Assembly: GCA_034522175.1 (NCBI GenBank)
Contig: JAXHLQ010000001.1
Coordinates: 4,154,001 to 4,218,000 of the forward strand
DNA length: 64,000 nt
Source: JAIPDZ01 sp034522175
Lineage (GTDB): Bacteria > Desulfobacterota > DSM-4660 > Desulfatiglandales > Desulfatiglandaceae
Direction: 5' to 3'
Position 1 is the first letter of the stretch. Each line of letters starts with the position of its first letter. Made by a program: the position numbers and the translations under genes. Of this stretch, positions 33,489 to 42,427 are shown piece after piece. The notes beneath the pieces were generated by a model that was given only the letters and a program-made list of their open reading frames with translations, searched no databases and had not been told where the DNA came from.

Positions 33489-33712
33489 AAAGGCCAGAGC
33501 CAGAGCCTAAACAATATACGATGAGTGCCACAACAAAGGCCAGAGCCAGAGCCTAAACATAAGAGATAAACGTTGAGTGCCAGAGCCAAAGCCTAAACAA
33601 TATACGATGAGTGCCACAACAAAGGCCAGAGCCAAGACATAAAATATATACCTTGAAATGCCACAGGCAAAGGCCAGAGCCAAGACATAAGACCTATACG
33701 ATGAGTGCTTAC
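33489..33712. repeat. About five direct repeats of roughly 45 bp
   Basis: Each unit begins near AAAGGCCAGAGCCARR (about 33489, 33536, 33578, 33621, 33669) and most continue with ATACGATGAGTGCCACA. Units are contiguous and imperfect, and spacers do not differ as in CRISPR. This resembles an iteron or centromere-like array. No convincing gene lies in 32989-34097. Confidence 0.7.
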
Positions 33713-34097
33713 ATGCCGTGCTGTGATCTAAACAAAAGAATTGGGTATGAGTTCCATCGCGCCGTGCCGCAAAATGAATCTTATTCATTTATGGGCTTGT
33801 GCTTGTGCTTGTGTGATGAATGCTCATTTATATGCTATGGTCTGGAACTGATGCTGATGGCGTTTCGGAGTCAGTGACAGTTCCAGATCAGGATAATAGA
33901 GGGCAAATAGGTGTAGGTGTAGGCATAGGCCAGGACCTGGACAAGCCTCAAAATGGCTCTGAACAAGCCAGATAGCAGCAGGAATGCCGTTTGATGCTCC
34001 AACATATGTAAAAGGATATCTGAAAGTCGTTGTCGGGACGTTGAACCAGTTGGAACATAAGTCCGTTTCAACATAACAGCAAGTCAGGATATACATT

Positions 34098-34307
34098 ATG
34101 ACCAAATTAAAACTTGATGGCAGGCGATCACACAGTAAGAACATAAAGCAATTAAAACAGCAACTTACGGAAACACCCATTTCAACTGCAAAGCAAATTC
34201 TGGTTGGGCAAATAGCACGGAATACGGTTGTAGAGGAGCAAATGTTTAAAAAGGCAATGGAGCAAAACCTGTTTGATGAAAATGGCGAACCTGAACATCA
34301 TTATTAA
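34098..34307 (+). CDS. Hypothetical small protein, element 1
   Basis: 69 aa, basic N-terminus (MTKLKLDGRRSHSKNIKQLK) and acidic C-terminus (DENGEPEHHY), not recognised. CAGGA lies 10 bp before the ATG. It overlaps the start of the next small frame by 26 bp, and both lie in the usual place for small-terminase or regulatory genes before TerL. Confidence 0.55.
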   Translation: MTKLKLDGRRSHSKNIKQLKQQLTETPISTAKQILVGQIARNTVVEEQMFKKAMEQNLFDENGEPEHHY

Positions 34308-34434
34308 ACAATATATTCTTCGGTATCAAGGCGCAAGCAAGACAGCACTGGTAGAACTCTTGAAACTCGAAAACAAGCTTGCTGATGAACAAGACTCAGA
34401 AGGTGTTTTCGATGATATATTTAATCAAGACTAA
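34282..34434 (+). CDS. Small ORF, 50 aa, element 1
   Basis: ATG 34282 to TAA 34434, overlapping the preceding gene in another frame. It encodes a helical peptide with an acidic C-terminus (MANLNIIIKQYILRYQGASK, ending GVFDDIFNQD). No family recognised. Support is codon-like composition and the tight overlap only. Confidence 0.4.
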   Translation: MANLNIIIKQYILRYQGASKTALVELLKLENKLADEQDSEGVFDDIFNQD

Positions 34435-35117
34435 AAAAATGAATGTGGAGTAAAACGTGCGTTTTTAGCTTGAAAGTGGCACAAACCGTAACAAGCACTT
34501 ACTTAGGTAAAAGAGGCAAGGTGCCCTAAGTACCTGAAATCACTCCACGTGACATAATAAAACATTATCAGATCCTGAAATTATACCAGTGTTTTCAATA
34601 AGTTACGGAGACAGCAAGAGCAAGCTAAAATGGGTAAAAGCATGTACCACCCTTTTTTGCTGTTTGGTGGCACAAAGTGCTTTTTGAGCACGTGCGAAAC
34701 CGGAGCATATTTCAAGGCAAATACTGGTCTCATTATCACTGTCTCCGTGTGTATGATACCAGGTTTTGAACGATAGCGCAACAGCGTTTTTGCTTTCGCT
34801 GTAAAGTGGTTTTCAGAGGCAGAAAGGTGCCCGACCTGCGGAACATGGTTTCGGTTTTGGCGTGTGTAGCAGCGTCTGTATAAAATGTAAAATTTTGAAT
34901 TTTTGAGTTTTCCACAATATCAATATTTTGAATTTTAAAAGCAAAAGTGCCCAAAACGCAAAATTGCACTCAAAACCTAAATATAGGCGTATGATATGAG
35001 ATAAAAAGACACCATATATATAATAGACACATAGCAGTTATAACAGAGATAGCAACAAGTTTTCAGGTCAGAACCTCCAGAAGGTCAGAGCCAAAAATAA
35101 CGAATGGAGGTTCAAAC
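34435..35117. other. Structured non-coding block before TerL
   Basis: Two consecutive long-range structures. (i) GTGGAGT 34445-34451 with ACTCCAC 34542-34548, enclosing TACTTAGG 34500-34507 with CCTAAGTA 34525-34532. (ii) ACGGAGACAG 34605-34614 with CTGTCTCCGT 34739-34748 (10 bp, perfect), enclosing further hairpins near GTACCACC/GGTGGCAC. The position directly upstream of TerL fits a cos/pac or regulatory region. Frames on the - strand here are not supported. Confidence 0.5.
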
Positions 35118-36935
35118 ATGGCACATGCACAAACACAAAATGCAAAACACAAACAGAACAGAATAAACCTTTGGAGAGAAAATTCACCTAACGGTTTTCT
35201 GGCATGGCTGGAGGACTTTAAACCCAGGATCTTACAGAATGGCCGATATGAAATTTTCCGACCAACTGAAAAACAACTTGAACTTATTCAACAGATCCTA
35301 AAGCCTGCCAAAAACCCACCACCAACTGAACACGAACCTGTACGACAGCTGACACAAAGGCAGTTGAACGCAAGAAAAGCCAGACCTTCCATCAAACAAC
35401 ATTTTCATGATCCTGATACCCTACCTGATCGAACATCCTCCTATCAATATAGCATGAACCTGCTTATTCAGCCAAGAAGGCATGGCAAAAGTACACTGTT
35501 TGCTTTGATGTGTCTATATTTCGCAACTACACGTCAAAACATAACCGTTCAGCTTTTAGGTTCAACAGAAAACCACTGCAAACGCACAATGTACAACCCT
35601 GTTTTGAAAATTATCAATAACACGCCATCTCTTTCAAAACTGATCCCAACAAGAGATCAATATGTTTATGAGTGCTTTTGCAGACCTCTTGGCAGCGTCA
35701 TACAGCACTCACCAGGGCTAAACATCCACGCAAGTTTTGGAGACCGTGTATCAATTTTGTGGCAGAGTGATTTTCATAGTGTTCCAGACACAGAGTGCTT
35801 TGAAGCAACACTCGCAGCTACCCTGGATTCAAGAGACAGTATGATTTTCATAGATTCGAATGTGGATGCAACAAATGGACCGTGCCACCAGATTCAGGCT
35901 TTGGCGGATGAAGATGATACCATTTTCTGTGACCATCAATTTTACAAGGACTTTGAAGACTATGAACTGAATGCACCACCTTGGATTGATAGGAAAAAAG
36001 CCAAACGTTTGATGAAAACCAGCCTGCCAGCATCGTTCAAGCGCGATATTTTAGGACTCCGCTCCAGCCATTCAAACGCGCTCTTTAAAGCTGAACATAT
36101 TGAGGGTTGCAAAAGCCCGTTCAAATGGCCAGTTCAGGATGTTTATAAGTTGGTGGAGGGCAGGCATTTTGTTGTAGGTGCGGGTTTAGACAGGTCTAAA
36201 AGCCTCTTTGGCAGTGCAATAGGGAAAGCAGACAATACCATATTCACAGTGATGGCAAAGGTAGCAAGCGCACATAATGACGAACCGGAGTATTTCATCT
36301 TGGATCAGATAAACGTCATTCCCAACACTGCAAGCCATATTAAAAAACTAATAAAAAAGGCGCATGAAAAGTACGATCTAAAAATGGTGACTCTGGAGGA
36401 CCATGAGGTACTCGATATTAAGCCCTTTTGTGACGCAAACAATATTCCTTGCGAAACCGTGTCTCCTCACACCACTAAACAAAATATGCTTTTCCCAGAA
36501 CTAAGTCGCGTGGTCAAGGAGAACCGCCTCTTTTTCCCAGAAGATGCGAAAGATCTTGTTTCAGAAATGAGCACTTTTAATTACACAGAGGCTAAGAGAG
36601 GGCAAGGTTATTCTTTTAGACACGGAAAGAGAGATGAAAAGGATGATCGAATTTTCTCAATGGCATGGAGTGTTTACTCACTAAGATCTCATATCCTGAA
36701 TTTATTCTCTCTTGATTCAATAGTTTGTAAAGCCAAACAAAAAAATAAAAAATTATGTTTTTTGTTGGGCGGGAACATGGAGCTGCTTTGCTCTGAAAGT
36801 TGCCCTGTGGCACAAGAGGTTAGAGAAATGTACCAACAATTTCTAATGTATCAAATGGACACTGAATTGACTTTGACAGACTTTTTCCATACTCATGTGA
36901 AAGTTGCAGGCGCAAGAATTTATTCAGCTATGTAA
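35118..36935 (+). CDS. terL: Phage terminase large subunit
   Basis: 605 aa. The ATPase domain has a Walker A-like LLIQPRRHGKSTLF near residue 115 and a DSRDSMIFIDSN Walker B-like strand near 238. The nuclease domain holds acidic residues in VVGAGLDRSK near 355 and ending in RDEKDDRIFSMAWSVY near 515. It packages DNA into procapsids and would dock with the portal encoded downstream. GGAGG sits 9 bp before the ATG. No small terminase is recognised in element 1. Confidence 0.85.
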   Translation: MAHAQTQNAKHKQNRINLWRENSPNGFLAWLEDFKPRILQNGRYEIFRPTEKQLELIQQILKPAKNPPPTEHEPVRQLTQRQLNARKARPSIKQHFHDPDTLPDRTSSYQYSMNLLIQPRRHGKSTLFALMCLYFATTRQNITVQLLGSTENHCKRTMYNPVLKIINNTPSLSKLIPTRDQYVYECFCRPLGSVIQHSPGLNIHASFGDRVSILWQSDFHSVPDTECFEATLAATLDSRDSMIFIDSNVDATNGPCHQIQALADEDDTIFCDHQFYKDFEDYELNAPPWIDRKKAKRLMKTSLPASFKRDILGLRSSHSNALFKAEHIEGCKSPFKWPVQDVYKLVEGRHFVVGAGLDRSKSLFGSAIGKADNTIFTVMAKVASAHNDEPEYFILDQINVIPNTASHIKKLIKKAHEKYDLKMVTLEDHEVLDIKPFCDANNIPCETVSPHTTKQNMLFPELSRVVKENRLFFPEDAKDLVSEMSTFNYTEAKRGQGYSFRHGKRDEKDDRIFSMAWSVYSLRSHILNLFSLDSIVCKAKQKNKKLCFLLGGNMELLCSESCPVAQEVREMYQQFLMYQMDTELTLTDFFHTHVKVAGARIYSAM

Positions 36936-36947
36936 CAGGATATCAGA

Positions 36948-37202
36948 ATGCAGGACGCTTTCGCACAACAAAAGGCAGTGAAACTCAGAAAAAACTTGAC
37001 AAGCGATGAAAAGTATGGTATGGGTTGGAACTCAGAATTATACGAATTACGTTGTTGGAGTTGCGGAAAGCTGTTAGGCAAAGGGCACATTGAACAAGGG
37101 TTTTTGGAAATGAAATGTTTTCGTTGCAGTTCCCTTGTTACAGTAGGCGCCAGAAGGGCAACACAGGCAACGCCAGCGGTCTTGAAATTGGTTCGTAACT
37201 AA
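36948..37202 (+). CDS. Com-like zinc-finger protein
   Basis: 84 aa; LRCWSCGKLLGKGHIEQGFL and EMKCFRCSSLVTV form the four-cysteine finger typical of the Mu Com family (mRNA-binding translational activator of a DNA-modification gene) and related small phage proteins. It starts 12 bp after TerL. No mom-like modification gene is seen, so its partner here is unknown. Confidence 0.78.
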   Translation: MQDAFAQQKAVKLRKNLTSDEKYGMGWNSELYELRCWSCGKLLGKGHIEQGFLEMKCFRCSSLVTVGARRATQATPAVLKLVRN

Positions 37203-37225
37203 AAATATTTATTAAAACTTTCGGA

Positions 37226-37277
37226 GTTTCATGAAGGCCATTTTTGCGTTAAAAGCGCATTTGTGGCCTTTTTTTGT
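37226..37277 (+). terminator. Hairpin with T-run between com-like and portal genes
   Basis: GGCCATTTTTGCG and CGCATTTGTGGCC pair over about 12 positions and are followed by TTTTTTT. It may divide the packaging genes from the head genes. Confidence 0.65.
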
Positions 37278-37299
37278 TGGTCACGGAACAGGATCAGAA

Positions 37300-38639
37300 A
37301 TGCTTTTTAATTCGATCAGCCAAGAAGTTGTGAAAAAGACCTTTAATGGCGCACAAGAACAAGCTGCCATCAACAGGAAGAAAGCGCCCAGAAAGCGCTT
37401 TCGTTTTACCATGATCAACAATACGAATACATTATTGAAATGTTGGAAAAATATCATTCTGATATTTCAGATTTTCAGCCTGTGTTTGTGAACGTTGTGA
37501 AAAAAATAATTAATTTATTGGTGCAAGTGTATTTGGAAGATGCTGAACGCCAAGTAATAGATGGAACTGCAAAAGATGAAAAAATATATCAGGATATAAT
37601 TGACGAAACAAACCTGAATTTGAAAATGAAATTGACCTCAAGGTATGCAAAACTTTTGAAAACGGTTTTATTGAGACCTGTTTGGCGCAAAGGTGCTCTT
37701 GACCTGGACTTGCTGACACCTGATATCCTTGATGTTGAATGGGACGAAACTCCGGAGCAACTTTCGAAAATTATGATCACGCTTTATCCAGCGAATGGCA
37801 AATATAAAGAGATAGAATATAGTTTATGGACTCCAGAGACCTACCAGCGGTTGGACTACAAAGGGAATATTATTGAAACAGAACAGAACCCTTATGGCGT
37901 TTTACCATTTGTACCTGTGTGGGATAGTTACCCAGGAACAGGTTCATTTTGGCTGCCTGGTGGCGATGACATTATTTTAGCACAAGAGGCGATTAATAAG
38001 CGTTTGGTCGATCTTATGCTTGTGCTGGAAATGCAGGGTTTTGGCATTCCTGTTGGAAAATTGCTAACTGATTCAGGAAAATTAGAGATAGGACCCAGAT
38101 CAGTTGTTGAAATAAATAATCCAGACGGAGAGTTTAGCTTCCAAAAAAGTAATGCTCCGATCCAACAGATCATAAATGCAATTCAGTTTCTTATATCTCA
38201 ATTAGCGATTACAAACGGTTTGAGCGCGGAGGTGCTTTCAGTAAAACCCACGCAACAAAGTGGGATAGCACGTTTGGCCTCAAATGTTGAACTCCAGACC
38301 TTGCAAAAAGAGCAACGATCATTGTTTGCCAGATATGAAAAGCAGCTATTCAACATGATGAAAATTGTTTGGAATACTCATAACGCAACAAATAAAATAT
38401 CGGAAAAGGCAAGGTTAAAACTTGATCTATACGATTCACGACCAGTGATGGCGCCAGATAAACAAGCAGAGCTATGGAAAGCTGAACTTGACATGGGTAT
38501 TACGTCAAGAACAGACCTGCTTATTTACAAGAACCCAGACCTTTCCAGGAAGGATGCAAAACGCAAACTAAAAGAAATTGATGAAGAGAATAAACAATTT
38601 AACCTTTCGCCTAACCAGGGCGTTAAACCGGAGGAGTAA
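37300..38639 (+). CDS. Phage portal protein, with one frameshift near the N-terminus
   Basis: The main frame (from about 37372) has AQKALSFYHDQQYEYIIEML and continues through NPYGVLPFVPVWDSYPGTGS and LVLEMQGFGIPVGK, a pattern of SPP1-type portals that form the dodecameric entry ring of the capsid. The ATG at 37300 (MLFNSISQEVVKKTFNGAQE) is in a different frame; a one-base loss (or two-base gain) between about 37365 and 37405 would join it. An ATG at 37440 is the first start in the main frame but would lack the conserved N-terminal helix. The gene lies between TerL and scaffold/capsid genes as expected. Confidence 0.78.
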
Positions 38640-38642
38640 ATT

Positions 38643-39092
38643 ATGTCAAACGCAGACGTAAACAGCGATGGAAACCAGACCGCAAAAGATGTTGTTGCAA
38701 ATGGCAATGGAAACCCATCAGACAATGATGGCAAGAATATTTTACGTACAAATGATAGCGACAGCATTGAAACAGGAAACGCACCTGAAAAAGGCGGAAA
38801 CATGATTCCTAAAACACGTTTCGATCAGGTTTTGCAACAAAAAAAGGATGCTCTTGAAGCGTTAGAAAATGTTGCAAACAGTTTGGCAGAGGAGATCCCA
38901 GAGGATATGCGTGACATAATTCCTGAATTAGCTCCGCAACAGAAAATTGCTTGGATCAGAAACGCAACAAAAAAGGGATTATTTGATAAGCAAGTCCACA
39001 GCGGTTTGGACTCCAAAAGACCGGCTGGGAAACCAGCCTTGGACTTAGACAAAATGCAACCAGAGCAATTATTTAGGGCTGGTTATAAGTAA
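38643..39092 (+). CDS. Scaffold-like protein
   Basis: 149 aa. A disordered Asn/Asp/Gly-rich N-terminus (VNSDGNQTAKDVVANGNGNP) is followed by a helical part (TRFDQVLQQKKDALEALENV) and a short basic C-terminus. Composition and position between portal and capsid are those of a head scaffold or assembly protein. AGGAG lies 8 bp before the ATG, 3 bp after the portal stop. Confidence 0.6.
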   Translation: MSNADVNSDGNQTAKDVVANGNGNPSDNDGKNILRTNDSDSIETGNAPEKGGNMIPKTRFDQVLQQKKDALEALENVANSLAEEIPEDMRDIIPELAPQQKIAWIRNATKKGLFDKQVHSGLDSKRPAGKPALDLDKMQPEQLFRAGYK

Positions 39093-39170
39093 AAAACATT
39101 TTAATTAGAAAGTGCGTAATTCGGAGCCTCATGAAGGCCAGCAAGATGTAGCACTTCAGGAGGTTCAATC

Positions 39171-40109
39171 ATGGCACTTACCCTTTTAGAAAAAGCAAAA
39201 TTATCGCAAAACCCACTCCGTATTGGTGTGGTGCAAACGTTTGCCAGAGAATCAGCAATATTGCAAGATATGCCATTCATGAATACAGCAAGCGATAGCT
39301 ATTCTTACAACCGGGAACAAACGCTGGGACGTGCGGATTTTCGGAGTATTAATGCTGAATACACTGAAGAGACCGGCACTTTGGATAAGGTTACAGAAAA
39401 CCTAACTGTGCTGGGCGGTTACTCCGATGTGGATAGAGTTTTAATAGCAACGTCTGGCGATTCAGTAAATGATATCCGCTCTGTTTACGATGGCATGAAA
39501 GCGAAAGCTGTTGCACTGAAATTTACAAAAACCGCGATAAAAGGCGATTGTGAATCATCTCCCAAAGAATTTGATGGCTTGCAGGTACGCTGTACAGGCG
39601 ATCAGCTCATTGCGGCTGGGAGCTCCAGTGGAGGCGATGCTTTGTCGCTTGCAAAACTTGATGAAGCAATAGACGCTGTTGATGGTGATGTGGATGCAAT
39701 TTTAATGAACGCAACGATGGGCAGGCGTATGTCTGCAGCTGCCAGACTCAGTTCCGTCGCGGGAAACGTGAATTATGACGTTGATGAGTTTGGGAAAAGA
39801 GTAGTCCGGTATAATGGTATCAAGCTTGCACTTATACGTAGAGATGAAAATGATGATGAAATAATGCCATTTTCAGAGACTGGAAGTGGTGGAGGAACCG
39901 CACAATGCACGTCGATTTACATTGTGCGATATGGACTAAACACCGCGATGTGTGGACTTGAATGTGGCCCGGTTGCGGTTGAAGATATGGGTTATCAAAA
40001 TAATGTTTGTGCGAGAACTCTTATTGAGTGGATTGTTGGGCTAACTCTGTTCAATAAACGCAGTGCTTGCAGGCTATACGGTATTACAGATGCCGCAATA
40101 GCAGCCTAA
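39171..40109 (+). CDS. Putative major capsid protein (HK97-fold type)
   Basis: 312 aa; MALTLLEKAKLSQNPLRIGV, TLGRADFRSINAEYTEETG and a central ALSLAKLDEAIDAVDGDVDA-ILMNATMGRRMSAA resemble capsid proteins of this class, with the ILMN strand and helix of the P domain. AGGAGG sits 7 bp before the ATG. Support comes mostly from gene order (portal, scaffold, capsid). It would form the head of satellite particles. Confidence 0.72.
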   Translation: MALTLLEKAKLSQNPLRIGVVQTFARESAILQDMPFMNTASDSYSYNREQTLGRADFRSINAEYTEETGTLDKVTENLTVLGGYSDVDRVLIATSGDSVNDIRSVYDGMKAKAVALKFTKTAIKGDCESSPKEFDGLQVRCTGDQLIAAGSSSGGDALSLAKLDEAIDAVDGDVDAILMNATMGRRMSAAARLSSVAGNVNYDVDEFGKRVVRYNGIKLALIRRDENDDEIMPFSETGSGGGTAQCTSIYIVRYGLNTAMCGLECGPVAVEDMGYQNNVCARTLIEWIVGLTLFNKRSACRLYGITDAAIAA

Positions 40110-40279
40110 AAATTGGGAGACGCCAACCTTGGGCACTTGGACCTCCTGATAATGCAAGGTTTCTCTCTCCTTTCCTACATTATGCCCATTTCTCCCGAAA
40201 AAGGAGGTCCCGTTAAGGCCATGTTGCGTATTTCATTCCAGAGATACGCAACACCTATTCATCATTTGAGACAAAGCAG

Positions 40280-40663
40280 ATGCCAAAAAAAGGGTATAAG
40301 CAATCCAAGGAACATATTCAACGTGTTATTGCTGGAAAGAAAAAAAGCAAGGGAAAAGACAAACAAGCTGAAAATGTATATGTTGGGAAAAATGCTTTCC
40401 GAAACATTACTTGCCAGAATTACGATATTTGTTTACAGAACGCTGCTTATTTTGATCTAACCTTAGATTGTGAAAATTGTCCTAACTACCAGCCAGAACC
40501 AGAACCAGAAAAAAGTGAGTTGTATTATTACATAGGGTATGAGCAAGCTTTGAGATGTTGTTTATTACTGACAGCTGTATTTTATCCTGATATATACAAA
40601 CACAGGCATGAGACCAGAAAACAATATGAAGATGCGCCACTTGCAGACGTAAAGTGGTTTTAG
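40280..40663 (+). CDS. Hypothetical cysteine-containing protein
   Basis: 127 aa; a basic N-terminus (PKKGYKQSKEHIQRVIAGKK-KSKGKDK), then ITCQNYDICLQNA and CENCPNY cysteine pairs, then a helical segment. Not recognised. It is the last gene after the capsid gene in a position where phages would carry connector and tail genes, which are missing. Confidence 0.55.
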   Translation: MPKKGYKQSKEHIQRVIAGKKKSKGKDKQAENVYVGKNAFRNITCQNYDICLQNAAYFDLTLDCENCPNYQPEPEPEKSELYYYIGYEQALRCCLLLTAVFYPDIYKHRHETRKQYEDAPLADVKWF

Positions 40664-40666
40664 AGG

Positions 40667-40810
40667 TTATTTTACATATGTCATTTCTCTGATATGTTCC
40701 AGTCCTTTTATTATATCCTCTGTGGGATATCCTTTCTTTATCATTCCTAAAAGTTTTTCAGCTTCAGCCTTGATTTGATTCAATGCCTCTTCATAGCGTG
40801 AATACACCAT
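40667..40810 (-). CDS. Small ORF, 47 aa, antisense to the operon
   Basis: ATG at 40810 preceded by AGGAGGG with 8-bp spacing. It encodes a helical peptide starting MVYSRYEEALNQIKAEAEKL and ending LEHIREMTYVK. It is divergent from the RHH gene, a position typical of a regulatory gene. No family recognised, but the ribosome binding site is strong. Confidence 0.5.
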   Translation of the reverse strand: MVYSRYEEALNQIKAEAEKLLGMIKKGYPTEDIIKGLEHIREMTYVK

Positions 40811-40887
40811 AACCCATTCCCTCCTTTCAGTATTTTTTTCAGTCTACATACCATTTTCAGATCAAATAAACAATGGAAAATTCTTGT

Positions 40888-40916
40888 TGACAAACGTATT
40901 ACAGACAAGTATGGTC
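40888..40916 (+). promoter_or_regulatory. Candidate sigma70 promoter for the RHH-integrase operon
   Basis: TTGACA at about 40888-40893 and TATGGT about 17 bp downstream. GTATTACAGACAAGTATGGT contains near-direct repeats (ACAGACAA occurs twice, also near 40940) that may be RHH operators. Confidence 0.5.
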
Positions 40917-40963
40917 ACAAAAAGGGAATAAAGGAACATACAGACAAAAAGGAGGTTTAGAGT

Positions 40964-41194
40964 ATGAAAGCCAAAAACAAAACAAAAATATTGAATTTTC
41001 GTATTGAAGAAGAGTTACACGCAAAAGTCAAAAGTGTGGCCATAGCAAGCAGAAAAACGGTTACAGAACTAATTGTTGATATCATTAGAGATAATATTGA
41101 CCAATATAGTGAGAATGCGCTCATGGATCAGTTGAAACAGTTACCAACAAAAAAAAGAGATGAATTATTAAAAAAACTGGAATCTGAAAAGTAA
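40964..41194 (+). CDS. Ribbon-helix-helix regulator
   Basis: 76 aa; KILNFRIEEELHAKVKSVAI and TVTELIVDIIRDNIDQY give the beta-strand plus two-helix CopG/Arc pattern; the C-terminus is basic. AAGGAGG lies 8 bp before the ATG. It stands 18 bp before the integrase and probably controls it. Confidence 0.8.
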   Translation: MKAKNKTKILNFRIEEELHAKVKSVAIASRKTVTELIVDIIRDNIDQYSENALMDQLKQLPTKKRDELLKKLESEK

Positions 41195-41212
41195 TTTAAA
41201 GGAGGTGTGTGT

Positions 41213-42421
41213 ATGGCTATCTTGCAGGAGTGCCCATTGTGTAAACGAAAGCAAAAACTAAAAAATAAAACCTGTTCTGGTTGTGAGTGTGATCTTAAAA
41301 AAGGCAGAAAGTCAAACAATGTCAAATATTATATCAGTTACTATCTGCCAAACGGAAAACAAAGACGTGAGATGGTAGGCTTTTCCCTCAGTGACGCCAA
41401 AGCAGCGGATGGAAAACGGAAAGGACAAAAAAAGGAAAATAGGCTATTCGATATCAAAGAAGACAGTACAATGACATTCAATGAAATGGCTAAGTGGTAT
41501 ACAAATTTGGAAACGGTGAAGAGGTTAGCCACTCACAACAGGATCAAAATTGTATTGGAAAATTTCAACAAGTCTTTTGGCGATATGCCTGTTTGTAGCA
41601 TTCAGCCAGTGGATATTGAAAATTATCAGATAAAGCGAGAAGAGGCAGAAAGAGCACCTGCAACCATCGATATGGAGATATCTATTGTCAAGACTATGGT
41701 CAATAAGGCCTTTGACAATGATAAAATTGATGGTCACCCAGTGAAAGTTTTTAGGACTATTAGACGAAAACTGAAAAAAGGTTCTAATGTTCGAAAGCGG
41801 ATCTTAACATTGGATGAATATACCGATTTATGTGATGTGTCACCAAAACACCTAAAAGCTGCCATCATTACAGGGTTCAATACTGGAATGCGGTTAGGTG
41901 AAATTAGACACGTTCAATGGGCACACATAGATGAACATAAGGCTTTTATTAGACTACCAGCAGCTATCACAAAGGAAAAGAGGGACAAGACCATTCCTAT
42001 TAATCACCATGTGAAAGCGGTATTAGAAACCCTACCGCGTGCCATCAAACACAATAACGTTTTCACGTATAGAGGAGTACCTATCATACACAAAAACGGT
42101 CTTAAAAACGCTTTTAGGTCTGCGTGTGAAAAGGCAGAAATTGTTTATGGGAGAGATAAAGAAAACGGTCTGATTTTCCATGATATCAGGCGGAGCACGA
42201 AAACACACATGATGAAAGCAGGAGTGGGAAAAACATATAGGGACCTGCTGTTAGGGCATACACTCACTGGAATGGATATTCATTACATGGCACCCTCTGA
42301 TCAGGACCTAAAAAAGGCGATGGACATATTCACAACCTACATTGATGAAAACCTGAAAAATAGTGACCGAAATAGTGACCAGAAAGAAAAAGGACTCACT
42401 CGAATTGACGTAAGTCCTTGA
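41213..42421 (+). CDS. int: Tyrosine-type integrase of element 1
   Basis: About 402 aa. The N-terminal CPLCKRKQKLKNKTCSGCEC is a zinc-ribbon-like arm domain, followed by a SAM-like core-binding domain. The catalytic domain has Arg in TGMRLGEIRHVQW near residue 224, HDIRR (H-x-x-R) near 322, LGHTL near 345, and the nucleophilic Tyr in MDIHYMAPS near 356. ATG 41213 is 7 bp from AAAGGAGGT. The gene ends 6 bp before the tRNA-Arg 3' end, so its C-terminal codons form the attachment arm (AATAGTGACC repeats). Confidence 0.9.
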   Translation: MAILQECPLCKRKQKLKNKTCSGCECDLKKGRKSNNVKYYISYYLPNGKQRREMVGFSLSDAKAADGKRKGQKKENRLFDIKEDSTMTFNEMAKWYTNLETVKRLATHNRIKIVLENFNKSFGDMPVCSIQPVDIENYQIKREEAERAPATIDMEISIVKTMVNKAFDNDKIDGHPVKVFRTIRRKLKKGSNVRKRILTLDEYTDLCDVSPKHLKAAIITGFNTGMRLGEIRHVQWAHIDEHKAFIRLPAAITKEKRDKTIPINHHVKAVLETLPRAIKHNNVFTYRGVPIIHKNGLKNAFRSACEKAEIVYGRDKENGLIFHDIRRSTKTHMMKAGVGKTYRDLLLGHTLTGMDIHYMAPSDQDLKKAMDIFTTYIDENLKNSDRNSDQKEKGLTRIDVSP

Positions 42422-42427
42422 TTTTAT

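Noticed and set aside
33489..33712. Repeat array that could suggest CRISPR
   Set aside because: Units are contiguous and imperfect, about 45 bp, without unique equal-length spacers, and no cas genes are present.
33663..33877. Cys-rich 60-88-aa frame in the element 1 repeat region
   Set aside because: Its first half is repeat-derived and the rest has no recognisable pattern or ribosome binding site.
37231..37440. Possible programmed -1 frameshift in the portal gene
   Set aside because: No canonical X XXY YYZ slippery heptamer or downstream stem is evident, and other genes in the window show random single-base shifts.
40113..40460. 115-aa frame overlapping the gene at 40280
   Set aside because: No ribosome binding site, it starts at TTG in non-coding text after the capsid gene, and it conflicts with the longer-conserved-looking frame from 40280.
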